Shown piece by piece: positions 9,176-17,716 of a stretch of 64,000 nucleotides of DNA. A model generated the notes under the pieces. The model had not been told where the DNA came from. It was given only the letters and a program-made list of their open reading frames with translations, and searched no databases. Within the stretch, counting starts at the first letter, position 1. Each line of letters opens with the position of its first letter. The stretch is from CAYQQQ01 sp964420125 (GTDB lineage Bacteria; Actinomycetota; Acidimicrobiia; Acidimicrobiales; Microtrichaceae), in the NCBI GenBank assembly GCA_964420125.1, contig CAYQQQ010000003.1:62001-126000 (forward strand), given 5' to 3'. A program made the translations under genes and the position numbers.

Positions 9176-10048
9176 GTGGAGGGAACCGTCACCGAGCTGC
9201 ACGTCTACCCGGTCAAGTCCTGCGCCGGTGTGCCGCTGCAGGAGGCGATCGCCGGACCGTACGGGCTCGAGGGCGACCGTGAGTGGCAGGTGGTCGACGA
9301 GCACGGGGTGCCCATGACCCAGCGGGACCACCCCCGGCTCGCGACCGTGAGGCCGAGCCTGATCGAAGGCGGACTGCGGTTGGAAGCGCCGGGACTGCCG
9401 GCGATCGAGGTGCGGCGGCCCGAGGTCGCGGAGGTGACCTGTCAGTCCTACCTCGGCATCGAGGTGCGACTCGGGGATGCCGGGGACGGCGCAGCGGAGC
9501 TCTTCTCCGAGGTGACCGGTCGACCCAGCAGGCTGCTCGGGGTGGCCGAGGGCTACCGGCGGCGGCTCCCCGAGGGACTCGACGTGATCGGCCAGGACCT
9601 CTCGCTGGCGGACGTGGCGCCGGTGCACGTCATCAACCGCGACTCCGTGGAGGTCCTGCTGGCCGGGGCCGATGAGCCCTTCGACACCGGGCGCTTCCGG
9701 GCCAACGTGGTGGTGGACACCGGGGAACCCTGGGCGGAGGACCGGTGGCGGTCGGTGCGCGTCGGCGACGTCGAGCTCGGCTCGTTGCTGCCCTGGCCCC
9801 GTTGCGCCATCCCCCAGGTCGACCAGCGCAGCGGGGAGCGCCAGAAGGAGCCTGCCCGGGTGCTGCGCCGGGCCCGGTGGTGTGCCGACGCCTCCAGCCT
9901 GGTGGACGTGCCCGAGTTGGCCACCATGATCCTCGCCGGCAACGCCCTGTTCGGCCTCGGCTGCGCCGCCGGTCCGCTCGGGGCGACGGTGCGCATCGGG
10001 GATCCCCTCGAGGTCGTGGCCACCGGGCCGGCGATGCTCCGCACCTGA
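9176..10048 (+). CDS. MOSC domain-containing protein
   Basis: A 290-aa protein with an N-terminal MOSC_N beta-barrel (VTELHVYPVKSCAGVPLQEA, residues 4-23) and a C-terminal MOSC domain with the conserved Cys in PWPRCAIPQVD. Relatives (mARC, YcbX, YiiM) use this Cys to hold molybdenum cofactor and reduce N-hydroxylated compounds or carry sulphur. The GTG start at 9176 is 7 nt after AGGGGG. It is divergent from the sterol desaturase. No 2Fe-2S ferredoxin domain, present at the C-terminus of YcbX-type proteins, is visible, so an external electron donor would be needed. Confidence 0.85.
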   Translation: MEGTVTELHVYPVKSCAGVPLQEAIAGPYGLEGDREWQVVDEHGVPMTQRDHPRLATVRPSLIEGGLRLEAPGLPAIEVRRPEVAEVTCQSYLGIEVRLGDAGDGAAELFSEVTGRPSRLLGVAEGYRRRLPEGLDVIGQDLSLADVAPVHVINRDSVEVLLAGADEPFDTGRFRANVVVDTGEPWAEDRWRSVRVGDVELGSLLPWPRCAIPQVDQRSGERQKEPARVLRRARWCADASSLVDVPELATMILAGNALFGLGCAAGPLGATVRIGDPLEVVATGPAMLRT

Positions 10049-10100
10049 GCTCCACCCTGCGGGGTTGCCCGGGGCAGCCGACGCGCCCATCCTGGGCGCC

Positions 10101-11444
10101 ATGAGCCCCACCAACGCGGAGGCCACGGCGGCCGACCGCGCCCACGTGTTCCACTCCTGGTCCGCGCAGGCCCTCATCGCGCCGGTCCCCATCGCCGGGG
10201 GCGACGGGGCGGAGTTCTGGGACGACGAGGGCAACCGCTACCTCGACTTCTGCTCGCAGCTGGTGAACCTCAACCTCGGCCACCAGCACCCACGCATGGT
10301 GGAGGCGATCAAGGCCCAGGCGGAGCGCCTGTGCACCGTGGCGCCGATCTTCGCCAACGACATGCGCAGCGAGGCGGCGCGGCTGATCTGCTCCCATGCC
10401 CCGGCGGGGTTGGAGAAGGTCTTCTTCACCAACGGGGGCGCCGAGGCCAACGAGAACGCCATCCGCATGGCCAAGCTCCACACCGGTCGCCACAAGGTGC
10501 TCTCCACCTACCGCAGCTACCACGGAGCCACCGCAGCGGCGATCGCCGCCACCGGCGATCCGCGACGCTGGGCCAACGAGCCGACCGTGAGCGGCTCGGT
10601 GCACTTCTTCGGCCCCTACCTCTACCGATCCGCCTTCGCGGCGTCGAGCGAGGCCGAGGAGGGCGCGCGGGCCCTGGCCCACCTGGAGGCGGTCATCGCC
10701 CTCGAGGGGCCCGACACCGTCGCCGCCGTGCTGTTGGAGACCGTCGTGGGCACCAACGGCGTGCTCGTCCCCCCGGACGGCTACCTCGCCGGCGTTCGCG
10801 AGCTGTGCGACCGCCACGGCATCGTCCTGATCGCCGACGAGGTGATGGTGGGCTTCGGCCGCGTGGGCGAGTGGTTCGCCGTGGACCGGTGGGAGGTGGT
10901 CCCCGACCTCCTCACCTTCGCCAAGGGCGTGAACTCGGGGTACCTGCCCCTCGGCGGGGTGGTGATCAGCGACGAGATCGCCGACACCTTCGCCGAGCGG
11001 GCGTTCCCGGGGGGGCTGACCTACAGCGGGCACCCGCTCGCCTGCGCCTCGGCGGTGGCCTCGATCCGCATCTTCGAGGACGACGACCTCGTGGGAAGGT
11101 CGGCGCGGTTGGGCGAAGAGGTCATCCGTCCCGCCCTGGAGGAGCTGGCCGACCGCCACCGCAGCGTGGGAGAGGTGCGAGGACTGGGCTGCTTCTTCGC
11201 CATCGAGCTGGTGCGCGACCGCACGACGCGTGAGCCGCTGGTCCCCTTCAACGCCGCCGGCGATGCGGCTGCACCGATGAACGAGCTCATGACCGCCTGC
11301 AAGCAGCGGGGGGTGTGGCCGTTCGCCCACTTCAACCGGCTGCACGTGGCGCCGCCGCTGGTGATCGAGCCCGCGCAGCTGCGACGGGGGATCGCCGCCA
11401 TCGACGACGCCTTGGCGGTTGCCGACGCCCTCGTGGGCGGCTGA
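10101..11444 (+). CDS. class III PLP-dependent aminotransferase
   Basis: A 447-aa fold-type I aminotransferase. PLP-contacting elements are TNGGAEANENAIRMAK (phosphate and ring region), LIADEVMVGFGRVG (Asp pairing with the pyridine nitrogen) and the Schiff-base lysine K275 in TFAKGVNSGYLPLGG. Members act on omega-amino groups (taurine, beta-alanine, diamines) or on aromatic amines using pyruvate or 2-oxoglutarate. The opening VFHSWSAQ resembles taurine-pyruvate aminotransferase-like proteins, but I cannot assign a substrate. The ATG at 10101 has no Shine-Dalgarno and lies 7 nt after CATCCT, a weak leaderless-type box. It follows the MOSC gene in the same direction by 52 bp. Confidence 0.88.
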   Translation: MSPTNAEATAADRAHVFHSWSAQALIAPVPIAGGDGAEFWDDEGNRYLDFCSQLVNLNLGHQHPRMVEAIKAQAERLCTVAPIFANDMRSEAARLICSHAPAGLEKVFFTNGGAEANENAIRMAKLHTGRHKVLSTYRSYHGATAAAIAATGDPRRWANEPTVSGSVHFFGPYLYRSAFAASSEAEEGARALAHLEAVIALEGPDTVAAVLLETVVGTNGVLVPPDGYLAGVRELCDRHGIVLIADEVMVGFGRVGEWFAVDRWEVVPDLLTFAKGVNSGYLPLGGVVISDEIADTFAERAFPGGLTYSGHPLACASAVASIRIFEDDDLVGRSARLGEEVIRPALEELADRHRSVGEVRGLGCFFAIELVRDRTTREPLVPFNAAGDAAAPMNELMTACKQRGVWPFAHFNRLHVAPPLVIEPAQLRRGIAAIDDALAVADALVGG

Positions 11445-11462
11445 GCGACGACGGCCAGGAGC

Positions 11463-11468
11463 TAGCGT
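11463..11468 (+). promoter_or_regulatory. -10 box TAGCGT before menB
   Basis: TAGCGT ends 10 nt before the ATG at 11479 and no ribosome site intervenes, so the menB mRNA likely has almost no leader. Confidence 0.45.
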
Positions 11469-11478
11469 GGGACCCCGC

Positions 11479-12381
11479 ATGACCGTCTCGGAGCTGTTCG
11501 ATCCCACCGTGTGGCACCAGGTCGACGGCTTCGACCTGGAGGACATCACCTACCACCGGGCCCACGACGTCGGCGTGGTGCGCATCGCCTTCGACCGCCC
11601 CGAGGTGCGCAACGCGTTCCGCCCGGCCACCGTGGACGAGCTCTACCGGGTGCTCGACCACGCTCGCCAGAGCCCCGACGTCGGCTGCGTGCTGCTGACC
11701 GGCAACGGCCCGTCGCCCCGCGACGGGGGCTGGGCGTTCTGCTCGGGTGGCGACCAGCGGATCCGCGGACGTGACGGCTACCGCTACGCAGAGGGGGACA
11801 CCGCCGAGACCATCGACCCTGCCCGCACCGGACGGCTCCACATCCTCGAGGTCCAGCGGCTCATCCGGACGATGCCGAAGGTGGTGATCGCCGTGGTGCC
11901 CGGATGGGCGGCCGGCGGCGGCCACAGCCTCCACGTGGTGGCCGACCTCACCCTCGCCAGCGCGGAGCACGCCCGCTTCAAGCAGACCGACGCGGACGTC
12001 GCCAGCTTCGACGGCGGCTTCGGCTCGGCCTACCTGGCCCGACAGGTCGGCCAGAAGTTCGCCCGGGAGATCTTCTTCCTGGGCGAGGAGTACTCCGCCG
12101 AGGACGCGCACCGCATGGGGATGGTCAACGCCGTCGTGCCCCACGCCGAGTTGGAGGCGGTGGCGCTGCAGTGGGGACGCAAGATCTTGGGGAAGAGCCC
12201 CACCGCGCAGCGCATGTTGAAGTTCGCCTTCAACCTGATCGACGACGGTCTCGTCGGCCAGCAGGTGTTCGCCGGCGAAGCCACCCGGCTGGCCTACATG
12301 ACCGACGAGGCCGCCGAGGGCCGGGACGCCTTCCTGGACAAGCGCGCACCCGACTGGGCGGCCTACCCCTGGCAGTACTGA
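11479..12381 (+). CDS. menB: 1,4-dihydroxy-2-naphthoyl-CoA synthase
   Basis: A 300-aa crotonase-fold enzyme that closes the ring of O-succinylbenzoyl-CoA in menaquinone biosynthesis. Signature stretches are FCSGGDQRIRGRDGY (acyl-CoA/oxyanion loop), VPGWAAGGGHSLHVVADLTLAS, DGGFGSAYLARQVGQKFARE, and the C-terminal YMTDEAAEGRDAFLDKRAPDW..YPWQY, which is diagnostic for MenB rather than a general enoyl-CoA hydratase. No other men gene is adjacent. An in-frame GTG at 11467 is a possible earlier start. Its presence agrees with a menaquinone-based respiratory chain, as does the NDH-2 gene at 44121. Confidence 0.93.
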   Translation: MTVSELFDPTVWHQVDGFDLEDITYHRAHDVGVVRIAFDRPEVRNAFRPATVDELYRVLDHARQSPDVGCVLLTGNGPSPRDGGWAFCSGGDQRIRGRDGYRYAEGDTAETIDPARTGRLHILEVQRLIRTMPKVVIAVVPGWAAGGGHSLHVVADLTLASAEHARFKQTDADVASFDGGFGSAYLARQVGQKFAREIFFLGEEYSAEDAHRMGMVNAVVPHAELEAVALQWGRKILGKSPTAQRMLKFAFNLIDDGLVGQQVFAGEATRLAYMTDEAAEGRDAFLDKRAPDWAAYPWQY

Positions 12382-12539
12382 CCTCCCGGCGGGCACCCGG
12401 TTCCTTCGCCGGGGAGCTGCAGTTGCTGGCTGCCTTCGGATCGCCTCTGCAGGCGGAGCGCGCGACACGGGCTGCTGTGTGCCTTCGGAGGTGACCTGAA
12501 GGCGCAGAGGTTCCGGGGGGGTACGGCCGTGCGTCAGTC

Positions 12540-12595
12540 GTGCGTCGGCTGTGCCCTCAGCCGTGCGTCGGCTGTGCCCTCAGCCGTGCGTCGGC
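12540..12595. repeat. 23-bp tandem repeat, about 2.4 copies
   Basis: The unit beginning GTGCGTCGGCTGTGCC occurs at 12540-12562 and 12563-12585 exactly, then partially at 12586-12595. It lies between menB and the small membrane protein gene, just past the latter's stop. Each unit contains GGCTGNNNNCAGCC, a potential small stem. Confidence 0.7.
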
Positions 12596-12596
12596 C

Positions 12597-12920
12597 TCAG
12601 GCCTCTGCGAGCTGTCGACGGGCCTGGTGGAGGCGCAGCAGCACGGGGAAGCCCCACAGGAGGGTGGTGAAGGCCCACCGTGCCGGATGCTCCACGCCGG
12701 CGCGCCGTGCCGCGCGCCAGGCGGACATCGACTCGGCGAGGTGCAGCGAGAGCGCCCCGGCCAAGGTGACCCTGCAGGCGGTCCGGGTGGTGACGCCCCC
12801 GGTGATCTCGTCGAAGGTGTCCCAGGCGTCGTCGTCGACGCTGACGGCAGCCAGGGTGCCGAGGCCGCCCAGCACGAAGAGCCGCCACACGAGGGGAGCG
12901 GAGGGTCGGATCTCGCTCAT
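12597..12920 (-). CDS. small membrane protein, unknown function
   Basis: A 107-aa protein starting MSEIRPSAPLVWRLFVLGG with roughly two or three hydrophobic stretches (about 10-28, 50-62, 82-96) and a basic C-terminus. ATG 12920 sits 8 nt after TACGTT with no Shine-Dalgarno, matching the leaderless genes nearby; longer in-frame extensions upstream are Arg/Pro-rich and unlikely to be coding. It resembles small four-helix TMEM-type proteins in size only. Confidence 0.6.
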   Translation of the reverse strand: MSEIRPSAPLVWRLFVLGGLGTLAAVSVDDDAWDTFDEITGGVTTRTACRVTLAGALSLHLAESMSAWRAARRAGVEHPARWAFTTLLWGFPVLLRLHQARRQLAEA

Positions 12921-12928
12921 GGCTCCGC

Positions 12929-12934
12929 AACGTA
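12929..12934 (-). promoter_or_regulatory. -10 box TACGTT, leaderless-type
   Basis: Minus-strand TACGTT, 8 nt before ATG 12920, with no ribosome-binding sequence between. Confidence 0.5.
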
Positions 12935-13042
12935 GCCGATGGCCGTCCGGGTCGCGATGCGCCGATGCGCCGGTCGCGCAGCAGGACGGCCCCATGTGCG
13001 CGGCCGCTCCAGAATCCGAGACACGCGTCGCGTCCGGGGTGG

Positions 13043-13048
13043 CAGGCT
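13043..13048 (+). promoter_or_regulatory. -10-like box CAGGCT, leaderless-type
   Basis: CAGGCT + GTCGCC + ATG. The same hexamer followed by GTCGACC precedes the bioB start, supporting a shared promoter type with C in place of the first T. Confidence 0.35.
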
Positions 13049-13054
13049 GTCGCC

Positions 13055-13948
13055 ATGGACACCGACGTGCCGACCGAGTCGGCCCCGGCGCCCCCGGGAG
13101 AGGGGGACCGGGCGTCGGGCGACGTCGCGCCACCGCACGCATCGCGCGGTCGTCGTCGGCTCGCATGGGTGCTCCTCGGGGTGGCCGTCGTGGCGGTCGC
13201 CGTCGGGAGCGTCTGGTTCGCACTGCGCTGGTCGGAGCGGGGAGCGGACGAGGCCTCGATGTCCGAGGCGCGGGCACGAGCCCAGGGCCCCGAGGTCGCC
13301 GAGGGGCTCCTGCAGCCGGCCAGCGGTGTGTACACCTACACCTCCACCGGGACGGAGTCGTTGTCGCTGCTCGGCACCACCCAGAGCTGGGGTGCGACCA
13401 TCCCCGCCACGGTCACCGCGGCGGAGGGCAGCTGCTGGGTGCTGCGACTCGACTTCTCCACCCACCACTGGAACGCCCAGACCTACTGTCCCTCGGGCGC
13501 GGTCCTCGAGGAGACCACCTCGATCGGCTACCAGGCGTTCGACTTCGTGGCCACCACCATCGGGGAGGAGACGAACTGGGTGTGCGATCCTCCCGGAGAG
13601 GCGATCCGGCTGGATGCGCGGCCGGGGGACAGCTGGGAGCAGTCCTGCACCGGCACCAGCGCGACGCGGGGCACCGAGGTCACCAGCGCCGGCACCGACG
13701 AGCTCGTCGGGGAGGAGACCTTGCGCATCGAGGGCGAGGAGGTGCCGGTGCTGCACTACCGCACCGTGCGCGACCTGACCGGTGACCAGCGGGGCCACGA
13801 GGAGAACGAGCTCTGGTACCACGCCCGCACCGGGTTGATGGTGAAGACGGTGCGCGACGTCGAGGTGGCGTCGCCGTCACCGATCGGCGACGTCGTGTAC
13901 CGGGAGTCGGGCGAGCTGGTGCTCCGCTCCCTCACGCCAGCGTCCTGA
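13055..13948 (+). CDS. membrane-anchored extracytoplasmic protein, unknown function
   Basis: A 297-aa protein with a 30-residue cytoplasmic Pro/Asp-rich head, basic RGRRR, one transmembrane segment (about 36-56, LAWVLLGVAVVAVAVGSVW) and a 235-residue outer domain. The outer part contains Cys in GSCWVLR, TYCPSG, WVCDPP and EQSCTG, probably two disulphides. No enzymatic motif was recognised; the repeated W/Y-containing strands suggest a beta-sandwich. ATG 13055 lies 6 nt after CAGGCT (13043-13048), the same CAGGCTGTCG arrangement that precedes bioB at 53928. Confidence 0.65.
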   Translation: MDTDVPTESAPAPPGEGDRASGDVAPPHASRGRRRLAWVLLGVAVVAVAVGSVWFALRWSERGADEASMSEARARAQGPEVAEGLLQPASGVYTYTSTGTESLSLLGTTQSWGATIPATVTAAEGSCWVLRLDFSTHHWNAQTYCPSGAVLEETTSIGYQAFDFVATTIGEETNWVCDPPGEAIRLDARPGDSWEQSCTGTSATRGTEVTSAGTDELVGEETLRIEGEEVPVLHYRTVRDLTGDQRGHEENELWYHARTGLMVKTVRDVEVASPSPIGDVVYRESGELVLRSLTPAS

Positions 13949-13980
13949 GCCCCACGCTCCCGAGCTGAGGGCGCGGCAGC

Positions 13981-15261
13981 TCACCCGGGTGGGCTCGGGA
14001 ACGCCGCCGTCTCGAGGCCGTCGAAGCTGTCGACCTTCCGCAAGGCCGGGAACGCGAACGCCCAGATCACCACCACGGCGAGCGTGGCCACGCCCCCGAG
14101 CACCACGGAGCCGGCCGCTCCCAGGAACTGGCCGGCGACGCCGCTCTCGAACGCGCCGAGCTCGTTGGAGGCGCCGATGAAGACGTTCTCCACCGCGAGC
14201 ACCCGACCCCGATAGCGGTCGGGGGTGATGAGCGGAACGAGGGTGGCGCGCACGTACACGCTGACCGCATCGGCACCGCTGGCCACCAGCAGCGCGCCGA
14301 GGGCCACCGCGAAGCTGCGAGCGGCTCCCAGCGCGATCGTGGCGGCTCCGAAGAGCGCGACGGCGCTCAGCAGCGTCGCACCCACCCGACGGCGCACGGG
14401 ACGGATCGCCAACGCGGCCGTGGTGATCGCCGCACCGAGGCCGACCGAGGCCCGCAGGACCCCCAGGCCCACGGCGTCGACGCCCAGGCGATCCTCCGCC
14501 AGCGCCGGGAGCAGCGCCACGGCGCCTCCGAAGAGCACGGCGAAGAGGTCCAGGGAGATGGCGGCGAGGAGCAGCGGCGTGCGCCACACCAGGCGGAGTC
14601 CTCCGAGCGCGTCCCTCAGCCGGGCCGGAGGATCTTCCGGGTCGCGCACGACGGCCCCGGGATGGACCCGGATGACGGGCACCAGCCCCGCGCCGACGGC
14701 GAGCAGCAGGGCGGAGGCGATGAAGGGCGCGGCAGGCGACACCAGGAACAGCACACCGGCGAGGACCGGCCCGGCGATGGCACCGATCTGCCACGCGCCC
14801 GAGAACAGGGCCACCATCGGTGGGAGCCCGCCCGGGGCCACGAGGGTCACCGGAAGGGCGCGGGCGGCGGGGGCGGCGATGGCGCGGAAGGCCCCGAAGC
14901 ACACCACCAGCCCGAGCAGGGGTGCGACGGTGTCGACCCCCCGGTGGGCGACCCAGGCCAGCGCGGCGGCACACGCCGTCTCCCCGAGCAGGCCGACGCC
15001 CATGACGACCCGCCGGTCGAACCGGTCGGCGAGGGTTCCTGACACCAGCACGAGGGCCGCGGCCGGGAGGAACTCGGCGAGCCCGAGCAGACCGAGGTCG
15101 AGCTCGCTGCCCGTGAGGTCGAACACCAGCTTGCCCAGGGCCGTGATCTGGGCGACGGCGGCCATCGTGGAGCAGGTCACGATGACGAGGAACGCCGCCG
15201 GTGATCGCTGGCGCAGCAGCGCGCCGGCCGGCGGGGCGATCACGCCGGCGTCGTCGGGCAT
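13981..15261 (-). CDS. MFS transporter (EntS/MFS_3-like exporter)
   Basis: A 426-aa major-facilitator protein with about 12 hydrophobic segments. The loop 2-3 signature appears as GTLADRFDRRVVMGVG, and the second half repeats it more weakly as VLRASVGLGAAI...RPVRRRVG. The order and spacing resemble the MFS_3/enterobactin exporter group, so drug, siderophore or metabolite export is the likely role; no adjacent biosynthetic cluster indicates a substrate. ATG 15261 is 6 nt after TACGGT and has no Shine-Dalgarno. It ends 33 bp from the converging anchored-protein gene. Confidence 0.85.
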   Translation of the reverse strand: MPDDAGVIAPPAGALLRQRSPAAFLVIVTCSTMAAVAQITALGKLVFDLTGSELDLGLLGLAEFLPAAALVLVSGTLADRFDRRVVMGVGLLGETACAAALAWVAHRGVDTVAPLLGLVVCFGAFRAIAAPAARALPVTLVAPGGLPPMVALFSGAWQIGAIAGPVLAGVLFLVSPAAPFIASALLLAVGAGLVPVIRVHPGAVVRDPEDPPARLRDALGGLRLVWRTPLLLAAISLDLFAVLFGGAVALLPALAEDRLGVDAVGLGVLRASVGLGAAITTAALAIRPVRRRVGATLLSAVALFGAATIALGAARSFAVALGALLVASGADAVSVYVRATLVPLITPDRYRGRVLAVENVFIGASNELGAFESGVAGQFLGAAGSVVLGGVATLAVVVIWAFAFPALRKVDSFDGLETAAFPSPPG

Positions 15262-15267
15262 CGGGCC

Positions 15268-15273
15268 ACCGTA
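15268..15273 (-). promoter_or_regulatory. -10 box TACGGT, leaderless-type
   Basis: Minus-strand TACGGT, then GGCCCG and the ATG at 15261. Confidence 0.5.
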
Positions 15274-15308
15274 CCGGCACCGCCCTCGGCGGCTGCAGGC
15301 GCCGGGGC

Positions 15309-15797
15309 TCAGCGGGGCTGCGCGCTGAGGCCCAGCTCGAGAGCTCGGAGGAACTCCTCCACCTGGTGCCGGGCGGTCGTCTCCACCGAGGCGAGGAGCC
15401 GACCACCGAGCATCGGCACCTGTGAGCTGAGCTCGAGCTCCAACGTGCTGCGGCATCCGTCGTCGGTCGACTCGATGACGTGGAGCGCTCCGGCCCGCAC
15501 CGGCGCACCGGCGACCCGCGTCGCGATCCTCCCCACCGCGCGTCCGGGCTCCACGGTCCAGTCCGCCGCCACCTCCACCTGCACGCGGTGCGACAGCAAC
15601 CGGTTCGGGGACTCACCCGGGCCCAGGTCGAAGCGCTGGAGCCAGCGCACGCGGACTCCACCGCCAGGATCGCGGTCCTCGACCACCGGTGCGTCGACGA
15701 GGCCGGGGGGCATGCGGGCCAGGCCTTCGGTGGTCGTCAGCAACTCGACGAGGTCGTCGACCTTGGCGTCGTGTTCGCAGCTGAAGGTGATCCGCAT
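15309..15797 (-). CDS. DUF2505 (SRPBCC-fold) protein
   Basis: A 162-aa cytoplasmic protein. Start MRITFSCEHDAKVDDLVELLTTTEGL and the central VRVRWLQRFDLG...PNRLLSHRVQVEVAADW match the DUF2505 pattern common in Actinomycetota, a START/SRPBCC helix-grip fold that usually binds a hydrophobic ligand. No catalytic function is established for the family. A GGAG ribosome site is 5-6 nt before the ATG, and minus-strand TATCTT (15831-15836) is a plausible -10, giving a leader of about 25 nt. It is followed 48 bp later by the MFS gene on the same strand, but that gene has its own start-site promoter. Confidence 0.75.
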   Translation of the reverse strand: MRITFSCEHDAKVDDLVELLTTTEGLARMPPGLVDAPVVEDRDPGGGVRVRWLQRFDLGPGESPNRLLSHRVQVEVAADWTVEPGRAVGRIATRVAGAPVRAGALHVIESTDDGCRSTLELELSSQVPMLGGRLLASVETTARHQVEEFLRALELGLSAQPR

Positions 15798-15863
15798 GGC
15801 TGCTCCGGGCGGTTCGCTGGGTGTCGCCACAAGATAGTGCGCGCGCAACGATGCATGTCGGGG

Positions 15864-15876
15864 AACCGGTCCGGTT
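15864..15876. promoter_or_regulatory. 13-bp inverted repeat between divergent promoters
   Basis: AACCGG-T-CCGGTT lies between the DUF2505 gene promoter (left) and the TTGACG element at 15887-15892 (right). Perfect symmetry at an intergenic position makes an operator possible; no regulator gene is adjacent. Confidence 0.35.
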
Positions 15877-15886
15877 GATGTGACAC

Positions 15887-15916
15887 TTGACGCAGCCTGC
15901 GAGCGGCCAACAGAAT
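15887..15916 (+). promoter_or_regulatory. putative promoter of the PKD-type secreted protein
   Basis: TTGACG (15887-15892) and CAGAAT (15911-15916) are separated by 18 bp. The -10 is weak but the -35 is close to consensus. Transcript leader would be about 45 nt, ending in GGAGGG before the GTG. Confidence 0.4.
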
Positions 15917-15968
15917 GATCGGGACTGCGCCTTGGCCCGCAGCGGTCATCGGCGTTTGGAGGGACATC

Positions 15969-17654
15969 GTGGAACGAGCCAGAGCGGGGCGTCGCGCCCG
16001 AGTCGTCGTCGTGCTGTCGTGCGCTGCCGTGCTGGGCGCGTTGGCGGTGCCGGGGGCGCAGGCGCAGAAGGTGGTGTCCCCTGGGGTGATCAGCATCCTG
16101 CCGAACCTTGGCGAGATCCAGATCCACAACCTCCTGTTCGACCTCACCCAGCGACCGACGCCGCAGTGCAGCGACGGGATGGACAACGACCTCGACGGCA
16201 AGACCGACGCCGTCGATCCCGGTTGCCAGCCGGGGTTGGACACCAACGGCGACCCGTTGCCCGACCAGCCGCTCGCCGCCGACGACAGCGAGCTGGCAGG
16301 CAAGTTCCAGGCCAAGGAGACGGTGAGCCTCACCGGCACCATCGACGCCGACGGCAACGTGGTGGTGCCGAAGGCACAGGTCCTGCTGCCGACCGCCTAC
16401 GTGGGCCTCAAGCACCCCTGGAACGGCTCGACGGAGGTCGTGACCGTCAAGATCAAGCCCACCCACGACGCCACCGGTGTGCTCGACCCCCTCACCGGGG
16501 AGACCAACCTGCGGGTCCGGTTCAAGGTCCAGGTCTTGGGCACTCCCTTCGGCGCTCCCCTGGGGCTCTTCTGCGGGATCGGCACGGACACGGCGCCCAT
16601 CGACATCAACGTGCTGACCTCGGGGCGCGGTTCGGGCAGCGGTGCCGTGCTCGAAGGGTTCCCGTACAACCCCACCTCCGGAGTGGTCACCGTGGTGAAC
16701 AACTCCTTCTCGGTGCCCGGCGCCACCGGATGTCCGTCCGTGCCCGTCAACATCAACGGGCTGATCAACCAGCAGATGGGCCTTCCGTCTGCGTCGGGTC
16801 TCAACTACGCGACGCTGACCGGCCTGGTCTCGCCGAAGGTCGGTCGTGCCATCTCTCCGAGCATCGTGATCACCCCTTCCCTGAGCAACCTCAGCGTCGG
16901 GCAGGCGCCGGCGGACCTCACCTTCGACGCGTCCGGGTCGTTCGCGCTGAAGACCCCGGCCTCCTACGCCTGGGAGTTCTCCATGGACGGTGCGCCCATC
17001 GGCACCGCGACGGGAGCGGTCGTGGTGAAGAACCTCGCTGCCGGCGGGCGGTACATCGCACGTCTGACCGTGACCGATGCCGACGGCGACGAGGCCGTCC
17101 TGGAGAAGGTCTTCTGGATGCTGCCGCCCGGCAACGGCGGTTCGACGACGACCACCCAGCCCACGACCACGACGACGACGCAGCCGACGACCACGACGAC
17201 GACGCAGCCGACGACCACGACCATCTCCATCCCGGTGGCCGGTGCGGACCTGGTTTCGGTGCACCTCAGCGGCGCCAAGACCTACGACCTCGACGGTGAG
17301 CTCGCCAGCGGTGACTTCCGCGTGGTGGAACGGGGTGACGACCTCGTCCGGTTGACCGGGAACGGCACCGTGGAGAGCTCTGCGGTCGTGGCTGCGGCGA
17401 CGGCCTCGCCGACCTCACCAGCGGCTGCTCCGAGGGTCGCCGTCCACGTCGAGCGGCTGTGGGGGATGTCGCTCTACTACGGCCGAGTGACCGTGTCCGA
17501 TCGGAGCGCCGGGGTCAGCCTGACGGTGCCCTACGTCGGTCGTCCCAAGGTGGACGGCGACACCGTCAGCGGCCGCACCGACTGGTACCTCCTCGGCAAG
17601 TACCCGAACTGGATTCGTCCGATGCGGCTGGAGTGGTCCATCACCGATCGCTGA
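15969..17654 (+). CDS. secreted protein with PKD-like domain and Thr-Gln-Pro linker
   Basis: A 561-aa exported protein. GTG 15969 follows GGAGGG by 5 nt. The signal peptide (Arg-rich, then VVVVLSCAAVLGALAVPGAQA) should be cut at AQA/QK near residue 34. Early in the mature part is CSDGMDNDLDGKTDAVDPGC, an Asp-rich probable Ca-binding loop closed by a disulphide. A beta-rich central region follows, then a PKD-like module (VITPSLSNLS...FDASGSF...YAWEFSMDG...ARLTVTDADGDEA, about 298-380), a TTTTQP repeat linker (about 393-418) and a 135-residue C-terminal domain. Cell-surface adhesion or wall association is a reasonable guess. No anchor motif is seen at the C-terminus. Confidence 0.75.
   Translation: MERARAGRRARVVVVLSCAAVLGALAVPGAQAQKVVSPGVISILPNLGEIQIHNLLFDLTQRPTPQCSDGMDNDLDGKTDAVDPGCQPGLDTNGDPLPDQPLAADDSELAGKFQAKETVSLTGTIDADGNVVVPKAQVLLPTAYVGLKHPWNGSTEVVTVKIKPTHDATGVLDPLTGETNLRVRFKVQVLGTPFGAPLGLFCGIGTDTAPIDINVLTSGRGSGSGAVLEGFPYNPTSGVVTVVNNSFSVPGATGCPSVPVNINGLINQQMGLPSASGLNYATLTGLVSPKVGRAISPSIVITPSLSNLSVGQAPADLTFDASGSFALKTPASYAWEFSMDGAPIGTATGAVVVKNLAAGGRYIARLTVTDADGDEAVLEKVFWMLPPGNGGSTTTTQPTTTTTTQPTTTTTTQPTTTTISIPVAGADLVSVHLSGAKTYDLDGELASGDFRVVERGDDLVRLTGNGTVESSAVVAAATASPTSPAAAPRVAVHVERLWGMSLYYGRVTVSDRSAGVSLTVPYVGRPKVDGDTVSGRTDWYLLGKYPNWIRPMRLEWSITDR
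17163..17222 (+). repeat. 24-bp in-frame tandem repeat, about 2.5 copies
   Basis: The unit beginning ACGACCACGACGACGACGC at 17163 and 17187 is exact, with a partial third copy. It encodes TTTTTTQP. Copy number could vary between strains without breaking the frame. Confidence 0.7.
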
Positions 17655-17716
17655 TTCCGGGGCTGCGGCCGCTGCCACAGGAGTCTCGACGGGACCTGGT
17701 GGGCCGCGCGGGACAC

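Noticed and set aside
12384..12400. GGCGGGCACCCGG shared with 34047-34060 as a dispersed repeat
   Set aside because: Only about 14 GC-only bases match and both follow stop codons; chance similarity in this composition is likely.
17144..17222. Short regular repeats considered as CRISPR-like
   Set aside because: They are contiguous in-frame Thr/Gln/Pro codon repeats without spacers inside a secreted protein gene.
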